Positions 23,014 through 32,008 of a DNA stretch of 64,000 nucleotides are shown here, in pieces. Positions within the stretch are counted from its first letter, which is position 1, and the number at the start of each line of letters is the position of its first letter. The translations under genes were made by a program, and so were the position numbers. Below the pieces are notes generated by a model. The model made no database searches and was not told the DNA's origin. It worked only from the letters and a program-made list of their open reading frames with translations. Source of the DNA: DASYKS01 sp031404815 (GTDB lineage: Bacteria > Acidobacteriota > Thermoanaerobaculia > Multivoradales > UBA5704); NCBI GenBank assembly GCA_031404815.1, contig JANNIH010000169.1:1-64000 (forward strand), in the 5' to 3' direction.

Positions 23014-23095
23014 CGATCTCGTGGATCGTCGGGTGGGCCGTGCCTGCAATCCGTGGGAGCTCCCCGGGACGGTGCACACGGCGCACCCTGCGAGA

Positions 23096-23464
23096 TCAGG
23101 CGGCTTGTGCGGTAACCGGCGGCTTCGCCTTCGCCTTACGACCGCGCTTCGCCCGGTGCTCGGAGCGGATGTTGAAGCTTTCGATCACCGGATTGGCGAA
23201 ACCGAACTTCGCCCGGACGACCGCCGCGAGATTCCGGAGGGATTCGCTGGCCTCCCGGTCGCGCTGTTGGCGGACGATCACCGCCTCCGTCAGCTGACCG
23301 CGGAGCGTTTGCACGCCTTCCTGCGAGACGCGCAGGGCCTCGACCCGCTGCCGCACTTCAGCGACATAGGTTTCGCCACCCGGGATATTGGGCAGCTCGC
23401 TTTCCAGACTCTGAAGCGTGATCTCGCACTGGCTGATCTTGTCCGCGAAACTGGTGTCTCTCAT
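23096..23464 (-). CDS. Small helical/coiled-coil protein of cassette 2
   Basis: 122 residues from ATG 23464, with GGAG 9 bases upstream; a longer start at 23500 is rejected for lack of a ribosome site and because the paralogue begins at the same place. MRDTSFADKISQCEITLQ, a long helix (RQRVEALRVSQEGVQTL; VRQQRDREASESLRNLA), then RAKFGFANPVIESFNI and a very basic tail (EHRAKRGRKAKAKP). Shares layout and key positions with the 8909-9295 protein. Array 2 is upstream on the same coding strand and a conserved terminator downstream. Function unknown. Confidence 0.75.
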   Translation of the reverse strand: MRDTSFADKISQCEITLQSLESELPNIPGGETYVAEVRQRVEALRVSQEGVQTLRGQLTEAVIVRQQRDREASESLRNLAAVVRAKFGFANPVIESFNIRSEHRAKRGRKAKAKPPVTAQAA

Positions 23465-23550
23465 GGCAAAACTCCATTTGTGAATGACGGGACGCGTCAT
23501 GCGACTCGGAGAAGCCTGGGGGTGTCCGGCAGGATGGGTAGAACGTGCGC

Positions 23551-23926
23551 CGAATTCGGTTTTCTGGGTGCCGCAAGGGGTTTTCTGGGAGAGCGGAGCG
23601 ATTTCCTGAGTCCCGAATTCGCTTTGTGGTCCACAAATTGACGTTCTGAGTCAGCCGAGGGATTACGGCGATCGGAAAATCGAATTCGGGAGTCAGCGAA
23701 GGGGTTTTCCGGCCGAGAAAAGGGGTCGCGGCATCCGCAAATTCGCTTTGGCATTCGCAGAGCGACTTGGCGGATCGGAAAATCGAATTCGGCGGTCAGA
23801 AAAGGGGTCCGCTCAATCAGCGAAGGCAATTCGGCGATCGGAAAATCGCTCCGCGCACCCGCCAAAGCGAATTCGGCGGTCAGCTTTCCGGGCTCGGCGG
23901 CCGGGAAGTCGGCACCGTCGGTTGCC
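23551..23926 (-). repeat. Degenerate array with 21-nt period (array 2, 17-18 units)
   Basis: On the + strand, units begin at 23551, 23572, 23593, 23614, 23635, 23656, 23677, 23698, 23719, 23740, 23761 (20 nt), 23781, 23802, 23823, 23844, 23865, 23886 and 23907. Each unit combines about 12 nt from a small vocabulary (GAATTCGG, AAGGGGTTTTC, AAAATCGAATTCGG, GCGATTTC) with about 9 nt from another (CGGCGGTCAG, CTGAGTC, GGCGATCGG, CTGGGAGAG, CTGGGTGCC). All frames stay largely open and give 7-residue periodic peptides, but the single 20-nt unit would shift any frame, so the array is read as non-coding. It starts right after the stop of the DUF3999 gene and lies upstream of the 122-aa gene. Confidence 0.85.
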
Positions 23927-23938
23927 GTCGTGAAACTT

Positions 23939-26053
23939 TCAGCCCGCCGCCGAGCCTTCCGGGGGGCGGCGTAGAATTCGGCCGAGGACGACCAAGAGCA
24001 CCAGAACCGCTGCGACCAGGGCACCCCAGAAGATCTTGCTTCCCGTAGCCCCGGCGTCCGGCTCCGCACCCTTGCGGGGCTCCGGCCCGAGGGCGATCTC
24101 GTGCGCGGCCTCACCCAAGAGCCGGGGGGCGAGCAGTGCCAGGTCGTAGCGTGGCGGCGGCAACCCCGGCCGGCCGTAGAGCAGTTGCAGAGGGTGCCCC
24201 GCCGGGGCTTCGGGGTAAAAAAAGCGTAGGCGGCTGGCCGGCAGGAGCAGGTGAGGCGGAGCGAGCGGGAGGGGGGCATTGTCCCCCTCCTCGACCAGAA
24301 GCTCGAAGCGGGTCCCCGGACTCGACGGCAGGTCCAAAGTCAGCGCCGGCGCCGGGATCTCCGGATCGGCATGACGCCAGTCGGCCTGGTCCACCGTCCG
24401 CTCCCCGGGCTCGCGGTCCCCCCGCGGCTCCAGAGAAGCGGTGGGGACCTCGACCAGCCGGACTTCACGCGCGAAGACCCGCGCCGGGGTCGAGAGGACC
24501 AACCGGGCGGCGGGGAGCGCGGGATAAGGGAGCTCGAAACGATACCGGGAGAGCGACGGCGGATCGCCCTTCTTCTCCTGCCGCACCAGGGCGGGGAGGG
24601 GAAGCGACAGGGGCTCGGCACACCGCTCCAGAAGGTAGGGGACCTGGCGGCCTTCCGCGTCGGCGAGCCGCAGATCGGCAAGACCCGAGCTGCCGGCCAG
24701 GACCGCGGCATCGAGGAGCAGGGCGGTCAGCCCCGGCGGAGCGGCCGGAACCTCTCGCCGGTGGCGGAATCCAGCGGGATCGACCGCCGCCCCCAGAGCC
24801 GGCAGAGGGCTCGCCACAGCCACCGCTTCCGCGGGCGCCAGGTCCCGGACCGTCCCCCAGCGCGCCGGGGCGGCAGAGGCGCGAGCCACCTGGCTGCGCA
24901 GCGCTTCGAGGTCGTACCGGGGAGCCGGCACTTCCGAACCACGGGGGTCGCCGAAGCGGGCGGTCAAAGGGGAAGTGTCGGCAGCCTCGAAGTAGATCCA
25001 GGGGAGCGGAGCGAACTCCGCGCTCACCCCGGCGAGCTGGAGCGGCGGGTTGCTCCCGTCGTCGACGGTCAACTCGAGGTCCGGTCCCGAAGGGAGGGTC
25101 AAGGGGATCCGCAGATCGCCGGCCGAGAGGCCGTCGCGCACCGCCCGCCGCAGGGTTGCTTCCCCGAGCCGCACCGGCACGATCTCGATGACGTCACCGC
25201 CCATCCCGAGCCGGCCTTCGGTCACCGTCGCGGCGCGCAGCAGGCTCGCTCCAGCTCCCCCGGCTCCCCCGGCTCCCCCAGGAACCTCGAGCTCCAACGC
25301 CAGCACCGGCAGGCGGGCGGCCGGCAAGCGGAGGCGGAAACGGCTCTTGCCCGGTTCGCTCGGCCGGCGCTCGAAGGCGACCGCGACCCGCGTCGGCGGC
25401 CCCGGCTCGACCGAGTCGACGAGCCGGGCCTCCGCCCCGCCCGGCGGCGGCAGGCGGGCGCTCGACGCGTCATCCCAAGTCAGGCGGAGGTAGCGGAAGT
25501 CACCGGCCGGGAGATCGATGTCGGTTCGGCGCAGCCTCTCCTCCGGCAGGTCGAAGAGCGTCCCCGCGGCGACCAGCAGGGTCCAGCGGCTGCGGTCCCC
25601 TCCTCCCTCCAGCCGAAAGCGCTTGAGGAACGGTGCGAGCAGGCCGATGATCCGCACCCGGTCGATCGTTCCGGACTCCCCCAAATCCACCTCGAAGCCG
25701 CTCGCGGTCTTGGTCGCGGCGATCGGCAGGAGCCGCCCGGTGCGCCACTGCGGCTCGCGGCGGGCGGGAGCCACCAGGAGGTAGGGGATCTCCCGACTTG
25801 CGGCGTCGAAGAGTCGGAGATCGGCGAGCCCACCGCGGAAGGGTCCCAGCTCTCCGGCACCGCTTCCGGGCTCGTAGACGAGAGGGGCGGCACCGCCGAG
25901 GAGCGCGATGTCGGGATCCAGCCGGTTGGCGCCCGCGGCACCGGGGAGGACCGGGCGCTCGTAGCGGAAGCGAGGCTCGCGCCCGGTCCCGGCGCCGGTC
26001 AAGGCCGTGGTTGCGAACAGGCCCGCCAGGAGGCAGCGAAGGGGCCGGTTCAC
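23939..26053 (-). CDS. DUF3999 protein
   Basis: 704 residues from GTG 26053, overlapping the stop of the DUF2339 gene by four bases. A signal-like N-terminus (CLLAGLFATTALTGAGTG) precedes two repeated beta-rich halves: GLADLRLFDAASREIPYLLV near residue 85 recurs as GLADLRLADAEGRQVPYLLE near 470. A C-terminal membrane helix (IFWGALVAAVLVLLVVLGRIL) anchors it. DUF3999 genes typically follow DUF2339 genes, as here; function unknown. A triplet GAGGAGGAG run (three 9-base CCCGGCTCC-type repeats, about 25258-25284) lies within. Confidence 0.88.
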   Translation of the reverse strand: MNRPLRCLLAGLFATTALTGAGTGREPRFRYERPVLPGAAGANRLDPDIALLGGAAPLVYEPGSGAGELGPFRGGLADLRLFDAASREIPYLLVAPARREPQWRTGRLLPIAATKTASGFEVDLGESGTIDRVRIIGLLAPFLKRFRLEGGGDRSRWTLLVAAGTLFDLPEERLRRTDIDLPAGDFRYLRLTWDDASSARLPPPGGAEARLVDSVEPGPPTRVAVAFERRPSEPGKSRFRLRLPAARLPVLALELEVPGGAGGAGGAGASLLRAATVTEGRLGMGGDVIEIVPVRLGEATLRRAVRDGLSAGDLRIPLTLPSGPDLELTVDDGSNPPLQLAGVSAEFAPLPWIYFEAADTSPLTARFGDPRGSEVPAPRYDLEALRSQVARASAAPARWGTVRDLAPAEAVAVASPLPALGAAVDPAGFRHRREVPAAPPGLTALLLDAAVLAGSSGLADLRLADAEGRQVPYLLERCAEPLSLPLPALVRQEKKGDPPSLSRYRFELPYPALPAARLVLSTPARVFAREVRLVEVPTASLEPRGDREPGERTVDQADWRHADPEIPAPALTLDLPSSPGTRFELLVEEGDNAPLPLAPPHLLLPASRLRFFYPEAPAGHPLQLLYGRPGLPPPRYDLALLAPRLLGEAAHEIALGPEPRKGAEPDAGATGSKIFWGALVAAVLVLLVVLGRILRRPPEGSAAG

Positions 26054-29000
26054 TTCGCCTCCCGGCGCGGCAGGACGTACTTCTGGATCAACACCGCCAT
26101 CAGGGCCAGGCAGAGGCCGAGACCGGCGAACGAGCCGACCCGGTAGAGGCCGCCCAGATTCGCCATGTCGTGCACGAACCCCTTGAGCACCGCGACCAGA
26201 AGCAGGACGATCGCGGCGATCCGGGCCACCCGATTCGGCCGCACGATCCCGGCGAGGAACAGGGCGATCGCGAAAAGCGCCCAGCCGAGGGTGTAGGCGA
26301 GGTCCTCGGCGAGCGTCGCCTGACCGGTCAGGAAGCCGAAGGTGAGGCTCGTGCCGCGCGAGAAGAAATCCGCGATCTCGATATTGATCAGGAGGAACAG
26401 AAGCACCACGGCACCGCCCGCCGCGAGGCTCGAAAGGCGCGGCAGCGGCGGACCGGCCAGTCGGTCGTCGCCGCGGGCGAGGAACCAGGCGGCGAGGAAG
26501 AACGCGAGCGCGGGCACGAGGTAGGCGTAGAGGTACCAGTTCCAGATCGCGAGACCACCGCGCGGATGGTATGCCAGGACGGCCGGATTCACCGCCAGCC
26601 GGACGAACACGACGGCGAGTAGGCCGGCGGTCCAGATCAGCAATCCGCGGTGCGGGATGCGCAGGTAGAGCGCGGCGAGCGCGGCGGCGGCGAGGAGCGC
26701 CCAGCCGATGGTGATCCATTCGCGGTCGAGCTGAAGAGGAATCGCCGCGGTCAGGCAGGCGAGGACCGCTCCGGCGACCAGCGCGAGCCGCCCCGGGTCG
26801 CGCGCGGCGTCCACACCCTCAGGCCCCTCGGGGCGATCGCGCTCCATCCGCACCAGCCGCGCGAGCAGGACCGCGAGGGCGATCGCCTGTCCGACCGGCA
26901 GCGCCCCGATCACCGCTGAAAAGCCCCCGGCGACCAGGGCATGCCGGGCGATCAGGAAGAAGCTGAGGCTCGCGAGCACCGCCGCGAGGTAGGGCTGGCG
27001 CAGGTGCCGTGCCCGCTGCCCAAGAATCAGGGGGAACGCCAGATACGGGAGATAGAGCGCAGCGGCGAAGGCCAGCTCATGCCACCACGGGGTGCCCTCT
27101 ACCCAACGGCCTTGCCACAAGGCGATGGCGGCGGCGGTGAACGCGACCGAGATCGGAACCAGCCAGGCCCGGTCGATCCGCACCGAGAGGTAGAGCAGGG
27201 CGAGCAGGAACGCCACGTGCGCGGCGACCAGGAACAGGAGCGACGGGGCACCCGCGGCCATCCCGGTCGCGATGGCGACGACCTGGCCGAGGAAAAGACC
27301 GGCGACCGCGCCTGCGCCGATTCTGCCCGATAGATCGCCCGATAGATCGCCCGGCAGATTCCCCAACAGGTCGCCCGCGCCGTCCCGCTCGGGTTGGCCG
27401 GCGCGGCGGGCGACCCGGCGGGCCAAGCCGATCCAGAGCAGGCCGAGGGCCGAAACCGCGAGCGCCGAAGCGAGGGCGACCGAGGGCCAAGGGGCATCCT
27501 GCGCCGTCGCCACCCAGGTGAAGAGGACGACATCGGAGGCGACGAGCGCCGCGATCCACAAGGAGGCCCGGCGCAGCCAGAGCGCGGCGACGCCGGCCGC
27601 GAGGTCGAGGAGAAGCAGGACCCCGAGCAGCGGCCAAGGGGGGATCGAGAGCCGCGCTTGGCTCGCGATCACGAGCAGAAAGGCGTGGCCCACCAGGGCC
27701 AGGTAGGGCCCGCCAGCCAGCGCCTCGTTCTCGACCCCCTCGCTCGCCCCCGCAGCCTCCCCCCGCCGCAGCCAGAGATTGCCGACCAGGCCGAGAACAG
27801 AAAAACCGGCGACCAGGAAAAGGGCCGGAACCAGGCTCGCGGCGAGCGGCACCGTCGCCCACCAGACGCCGATCAGGAGCCACGAGAGGATCGTCCCGGC
27901 GAACGCGAGGAGGGGGCGGTTAAGGCTCCCGGATTCGAGGAACAGCCCGGCGTTCAGGATCACCAGGAGCAGCGCGAGTCCCCAGAGGGCCGCCTGGGCG
28001 AGCGGGCCGGCGGCGAGGAAGAAGAGGAGGCCGAGCGAGAGGAGGAGGAGCAAGGCCCCGCTCCCCGCGGGCGGCAGGCGCCGGCCGAGCCGCCGCGCGA
28101 GCATCGGCACACCCAGATAGAACAGCCCGAAGACGGCATAGATCGAGATCCCCGGGAGGAGTCGCTCGGGGGTGAGCGAACGGGCCGACCAGACCGCTTC
28201 GGCGGCGATCGCAAAGAAGGCGCCGATCGAGTAGAGCAAGCCGTTTTCGTAGAGCAACGCGCAGGCGGCGGTCGCCGCGAGCAGGGCGAACAGCACGGCG
28301 AACGGCAGGCCTGGCGCGGCAGCCGTCGGCTCCAGGTAGAGGAGCACCGGGAAACTGAAGAGCAGGAGCGGCCCGGCGAAAGCACCGCGGTCGTCCTCGC
28401 CGAGCGGCCGGTCCAGGCGGTCGGCGAGCCAGGGGGCCACGAGGTCGAAAAGGACGAAGAGGGTAACGAAACCGAGAATCCCCGGCCAGGCCTCGGCCTT
28501 GGCATACGAGACCCCGAACCAGAGGGCGAAGACGAGCAGGCTCGACCCGGCGGCGAAGGTATGGAGCCCGCGCGGTCCGCGCAACGCCGTCACCGTGGAG
28601 AGCCCCACCCGCAGCACAAACAAGAAGCCGAAGAGGAGGCCGTAGCGCACGCCGTAGGCCGGGACGGCCGCCAGGTAGAATCCGAAGGCCAGGGGCAGCA
28701 GGGCGCTCGCCGCCGCCGTCCGCGCAAAGAGGTTGGTTTCATCCTCGCCCGCTCCGCGCTCCGTCTCCCCTGCGAATCTCCTTTGGAGTGCCGGGGCGAC
28801 GAAGGCCCAGAGGGGGAAGATGAGGAATATCCCCAGGGCCAGCGGCAGCTTCGACGAATCGAGGAACTTGAACACCCACCCCCATTGGTAGAGCGTGGTG
28901 AAGACCAGCGAAAGGATCGAGAGCACCGGCCACGATTTGCGCAGAGCCACCCAGGCGAGGCCGGCGTTCAACAGGAGCAGGTAGCCGAACAGGCCGATCG

Positions 29001-29883
29001 CACGGTCCTCACCGGTCGCGAGGAGAATCGGCGTGGCGAAGCCGCCCACCAGACCGAGCAGTGCGATGAAGAGAGAGTTGTTGCGAATCGACAGCCCGAC
29101 CGCCACGGCGGCGACCAGTACCATCAGAACGAAGGTGGGAATCGGTCCCAGCAGGTGCCAGAGGGTGTGGGCGGCGAACAGGGTGGAGAACAGGGCGACG
29201 ATCCCCGCCGCTCCCAGGGCGTTGGCGGTGATGGCGTAGCGGCGCGCCACCCGGAGTTCCGTGAGCACCAGGAGGCCGGCCCCCATCGCCAACCCCATGG
29301 CCATGCGGATCGGCGGTTTGAGCCAGCCGTGATCGATCGAGTAGCGAAGGAACAAGATGGCGGTCAAGGCAAACAGGATCCCCGCGATCCAGGAGAACAG
29401 CTTGACCCCCACCAGGCTCTCCCAGTCGAAAGGCCGGCTCGGCGCTATCGGTGGCGGTGGTGGTGGCGAGGGTCGCTGAGGAGAGATCGGCGGGCGGGGC
29501 GACGGCGTGCCGGCACGGTCGACCAGGGGCGAGGGCGCCGGAGCAAGGACGGGGGGCGGTGGCGCAGGAGTCGCGCTCGGGGGCGGCGGTGCGAGGACCG
29601 GGATCGGAATCGGGGCCGGGATCGGAATCGGGGCCGGGATCGGAGGCTTGGGCAGGTCGGGCGCGAGGGCTCCCGTCGGAGCGGCCGTGGCGGGCTGGGC
29701 CGTGGCGGGCTGGACGGCGCCGCTCCCGGTCCGGCCCTTCTCCAGGGCCTCCAGAGCGGCGATTCGCTTCAGGAGGCCGTCGTGAACCTCCCGCTCCAAT
29801 CCGACCTGATCGGCCACCTCCTTCAGCCGACGGCGGCCATCGACGAAAAGAACCGCGATGACGATGTAAACGAGCCATTCCAT
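26050..29883 (-). CDS. DUF2339 multi-spanning membrane protein
   Basis: 1277 residues. The N-terminus holds one hydrophobic segment, a short coiled coil (EREVHDGLLKRIAALEALEKG), a long Pro/Ala spacer (PAPIPIPAPIPIP) and the typical WESLVGVKLFSWIAGILFALTAILFLRYSIDHGW entry to a tract of roughly 30 membrane helices. That layout defines DUF2339. Two small in-frame tandem DNA repeats code GDLSGDLSG (about 27334-27363) and the PIPIPA spacer (about 29600-29640). Function unknown; the pairing with DUF3999 suggests a joint envelope role. Confidence 0.9.
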   Translation of the reverse strand: MEWLVYIVIAVLFVDGRRRLKEVADQVGLEREVHDGLLKRIAALEALEKGRTGSGAVQPATAQPATAAPTGALAPDLPKPPIPAPIPIPAPIPIPVLAPPPPSATPAPPPPVLAPAPSPLVDRAGTPSPRPPISPQRPSPPPPPPIAPSRPFDWESLVGVKLFSWIAGILFALTAILFLRYSIDHGWLKPPIRMAMGLAMGAGLLVLTELRVARRYAITANALGAAGIVALFSTLFAAHTLWHLLGPIPTFVLMVLVAAVAVGLSIRNNSLFIALLGLVGGFATPILLATGEDRAIGLFGYLLLLNAGLAWVALRKSWPVLSILSLVFTTLYQWGWVFKFLDSSKLPLALGIFLIFPLWAFVAPALQRRFAGETERGAGEDETNLFARTAAASALLPLAFGFYLAAVPAYGVRYGLLFGFLFVLRVGLSTVTALRGPRGLHTFAAGSSLLVFALWFGVSYAKAEAWPGILGFVTLFVLFDLVAPWLADRLDRPLGEDDRGAFAGPLLLFSFPVLLYLEPTAAAPGLPFAVLFALLAATAACALLYENGLLYSIGAFFAIAAEAVWSARSLTPERLLPGISIYAVFGLFYLGVPMLARRLGRRLPPAGSGALLLLLSLGLLFFLAAGPLAQAALWGLALLLVILNAGLFLESGSLNRPLLAFAGTILSWLLIGVWWATVPLAASLVPALFLVAGFSVLGLVGNLWLRRGEAAGASEGVENEALAGGPYLALVGHAFLLVIASQARLSIPPWPLLGVLLLLDLAAGVAALWLRRASLWIAALVASDVVLFTWVATAQDAPWPSVALASALAVSALGLLWIGLARRVARRAGQPERDGAGDLLGNLPGDLSGDLSGRIGAGAVAGLFLGQVVAIATGMAAGAPSLLFLVAAHVAFLLALLYLSVRIDRAWLVPISVAFTAAAIALWQGRWVEGTPWWHELAFAAALYLPYLAFPLILGQRARHLRQPYLAAVLASLSFFLIARHALVAGGFSAVIGALPVGQAIALAVLLARLVRMERDRPEGPEGVDAARDPGRLALVAGAVLACLTAAIPLQLDREWITIGWALLAAAALAALYLRIPHRGLLIWTAGLLAVVFVRLAVNPAVLAYHPRGGLAIWNWYLYAYLVPALAFFLAAWFLARGDDRLAGPPLPRLSSLAAGGAVVLLFLLINIEIADFFSRGTSLTFGFLTGQATLAEDLAYTLGWALFAIALFLAGIVRPNRVARIAAIVLLLVAVLKGFVHDMANLGGLYRVGSFAGLGLCLALMAVLIQKYVLPRREAK

Positions 29884-30165
29884 CCGTCGTCTCCTTAAGC
29901 CCGCGCGGTCGGCCGCGCGCGGTTCTTCGCGCAGAATCGGTCAGGGGATCATGTCGCCTGTCGAGTGTTTTTTCCAGCCGCCCTTGACCGAGCCGGCCGG
30001 GCCGGCGCGCGAACCCACTTTGACCTAAGGACACGGCCGCCGCCGAACGGGGTGAGCTTGCGGTGGAACCGCAGGTTCTTGTGGAGTGCGGCGACCCCTC
30101 ACCTGGGACGAGACCTCCGGCAAGATCGGCCGATCGCCGGACTATCGAGTGCTACGATCGCCGCC
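29884..30165. other. Divergent intergenic region
   Basis: 282 bases between the DUF2339 gene (minus) and the SGNH gene (plus). The reverse strand has GGAGACGAC before the DUF2339 ATG. No gene, repeat or clear promoter elements recognised. Confidence 0.5.
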
Positions 30166-31938
30166 GTGAGCCGCAGAGCCTTAAGCGTCGTCGCTTTCGC
30201 CTGGGGAGGAATCCTCTTCGGGCTGATCTTCTTTCTCGCTCTTCAGGGCCGGCGGGAGCTCTTCCTACGCCTCGAAATCGAGAGCCCGACGGGTGCCGCG
30301 GCGTGGACGGGGGAGGTGTGGTGGACGGCCAACCGGCGGCCGTTTCAGGTTGCCGATTCGGTGACCTTTTCTCTCGCCTCGGGCGGCGCCCACCGGGAAA
30401 CCGTCACCGTGGCGATTCCGGTCGAGGTCGACAGCCTCCAGATCCGCCCCGGCCTGGTCCGGATCTTCGGTGGCGGGAAGCCGGAGATCGCGCTGCACAG
30501 CATCGAGCTCGCGACACCGGTCGCCGGCCTTCGCCGTTGGGATCGCACTCAGGGCTTCGCCGGCTGGCACGCCCTCGACGGCCGGGCCGACTTCCGGGTG
30601 GAAGACGGCGCATTGCGCCTGCTGGTGACGACGGCGGACGGCGTGCTGCAGATCGACGATGTCCAGCCTCTCCGCGATCACCGTCGCCGGCAGCTCCACG
30701 CCCGGATCGCCGTCTGGGCCGGCCTGGCGGCGGGACTTCTGCACAGCGCCTTCCTTCTCCTGCTCGTCCGCCGGTCGCCCGCGCCACCCGCGGCTCCGAC
30801 ACCGAATCCGGTTGCGCCCTCGAAGAAAAAATCCAAGGCCAAGGGCTCGAGCGCTCCGGCGCGCCCTCGACTCTCGATCCGGCCGGCGGTCGTGGTGATC
30901 GCCGTCACCACCGCGATCTGCCTTCCTCTCGCCTGGCAGCTCAGCCGCCGGCTGGCGCAGCGCGGGGCTCCTCCGGTCTTCAACGACACCGGTGAATACT
31001 CTCTGGCCATCGTCGACCACCTCGGCCGCCGGTTGTCGGAGAAAGAAGGCAGTCTGAAGCTGGCCTTGGACCCCTTTTCGCTCTACCGCAACGCCCCCGG
31101 ACAGCGGACCCGCGCCTTCAACATCGATGCCCACGGCCACCGGGGCGGCTTCGACGAAGCGGATCGCCGGCCGCGGGTGCTCTTCCTGGGCGGCTCGGCG
31201 GGCTTCGGCTTCGGACTGGCCGGCGACGCCGACCTCTATACCGCCCGGCTGGCGGCGCTGGAGCCCCGCTTCCAGATGGTCAACGCGGCGGTGGTGGGCT
31301 TCCTCTCCGGCCAGGAGCTGGCGGAGCTCGTCCACCGCGGCCCCTCCGTAGCCCCGGCGGCGGTGGTCGCCCTCAACGGCTGGAACGACTTGAACGTGCC
31401 GATGCTCGCCGCCACCCGCGCCCCGTTCGCCGGCGTCCCGACGGGATTCAATTGGGACGTCTTCCTCCTGGTGGAAAACCGGCTGCGCCTGCTGACCTTA
31501 GGCGGCGCCGCCGAGCCGCCGCCGGCCGAGGCGCGCGAAGAGTTGCCGCAGCTGGCGCGCCGCATCACCGACACCTACCTCGCCAATCTGGGCGAGATGC
31601 GGCGTGTCGCGGCCGCCCGGGGCATCCCCTTCCTGGTCGTCCTCCAGCCGAGCATCTCGACCCGCCGGGCCGCGCCGGAAGGGGAACGGCAGGCGCTCGC
31701 CACCTGGACGCGGATGGGGGAACGCGGTGACCCCGCCCTCTTCGCCGGCTTCCTCACCGAGGTGCGGCAGGCCCTCACCCAGGAGGGCATTCCGTTCGTC
31801 GATTTGAACACCACGGCACGATTCAGCACCGGGGGAGAGCCGCTCTTCTTCGACATGGTCCACCCGAACGCGGAAGGGCACCAGGCAATGGCGGACGAGA
31901 TTCGCGCCCCGCTGGCGGCGCTGCTGGCCGGCCGCTAA
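30166..31938 (+). CDS. Membrane-anchored SGNH/GDSL-type hydrolase-like protein
   Basis: 590 residues from GTG 30166. Two membrane segments: one at the N-terminus (ALSVVAFAWGGILFGLIFFLAL), one near residue 185, and a third near residue 250 (AVVVIAVTTAICLPLAW). From about residue 330 comes an SGNH fold: VLFLGGSAGFGFGLAG (block I with Ser in GGSAGFG), VVALNGWNDL (Asn block III) and MVHPNAEGHQAMADEI (block V His with preceding Asp/Met variation). Likely an exported esterase or acyltransferase-like enzyme acting on envelope glycans; substrate unknown. Start is uncertain because the frame is open upstream. Confidence 0.75.
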   Translation: MSRRALSVVAFAWGGILFGLIFFLALQGRRELFLRLEIESPTGAAAWTGEVWWTANRRPFQVADSVTFSLASGGAHRETVTVAIPVEVDSLQIRPGLVRIFGGGKPEIALHSIELATPVAGLRRWDRTQGFAGWHALDGRADFRVEDGALRLLVTTADGVLQIDDVQPLRDHRRRQLHARIAVWAGLAAGLLHSAFLLLLVRRSPAPPAAPTPNPVAPSKKKSKAKGSSAPARPRLSIRPAVVVIAVTTAICLPLAWQLSRRLAQRGAPPVFNDTGEYSLAIVDHLGRRLSEKEGSLKLALDPFSLYRNAPGQRTRAFNIDAHGHRGGFDEADRRPRVLFLGGSAGFGFGLAGDADLYTARLAALEPRFQMVNAAVVGFLSGQELAELVHRGPSVAPAAVVALNGWNDLNVPMLAATRAPFAGVPTGFNWDVFLLVENRLRLLTLGGAAEPPPAEAREELPQLARRITDTYLANLGEMRRVAAARGIPFLVVLQPSISTRRAAPEGERQALATWTRMGERGDPALFAGFLTEVRQALTQEGIPFVDLNTTARFSTGGEPLFFDMVHPNAEGHQAMADEIRAPLAALLAGR

Positions 31939-32008
31939 GCTAGGCCTAGAACCAGTGCGTAGAAAAGCGTCGCCCGCGGGCCTCCGCCAAGGTTCCATCA
32001 AGGCCGCC

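Noticed and set aside
23497..24279. Minus-strand frame of 260 codons with 7-residue periodic sequence through array 2
   Set aside because: It starts inside the DUF3999 gene in another frame, the periodicity is equally visible in other frames, and one unit is 20 nt. The DNA period explains it.
27394..29898. 834-codon + strand frame opposite DUF2339
   Set aside because: Highly charged antisense of hydrophobic coding; no start signal or domain.
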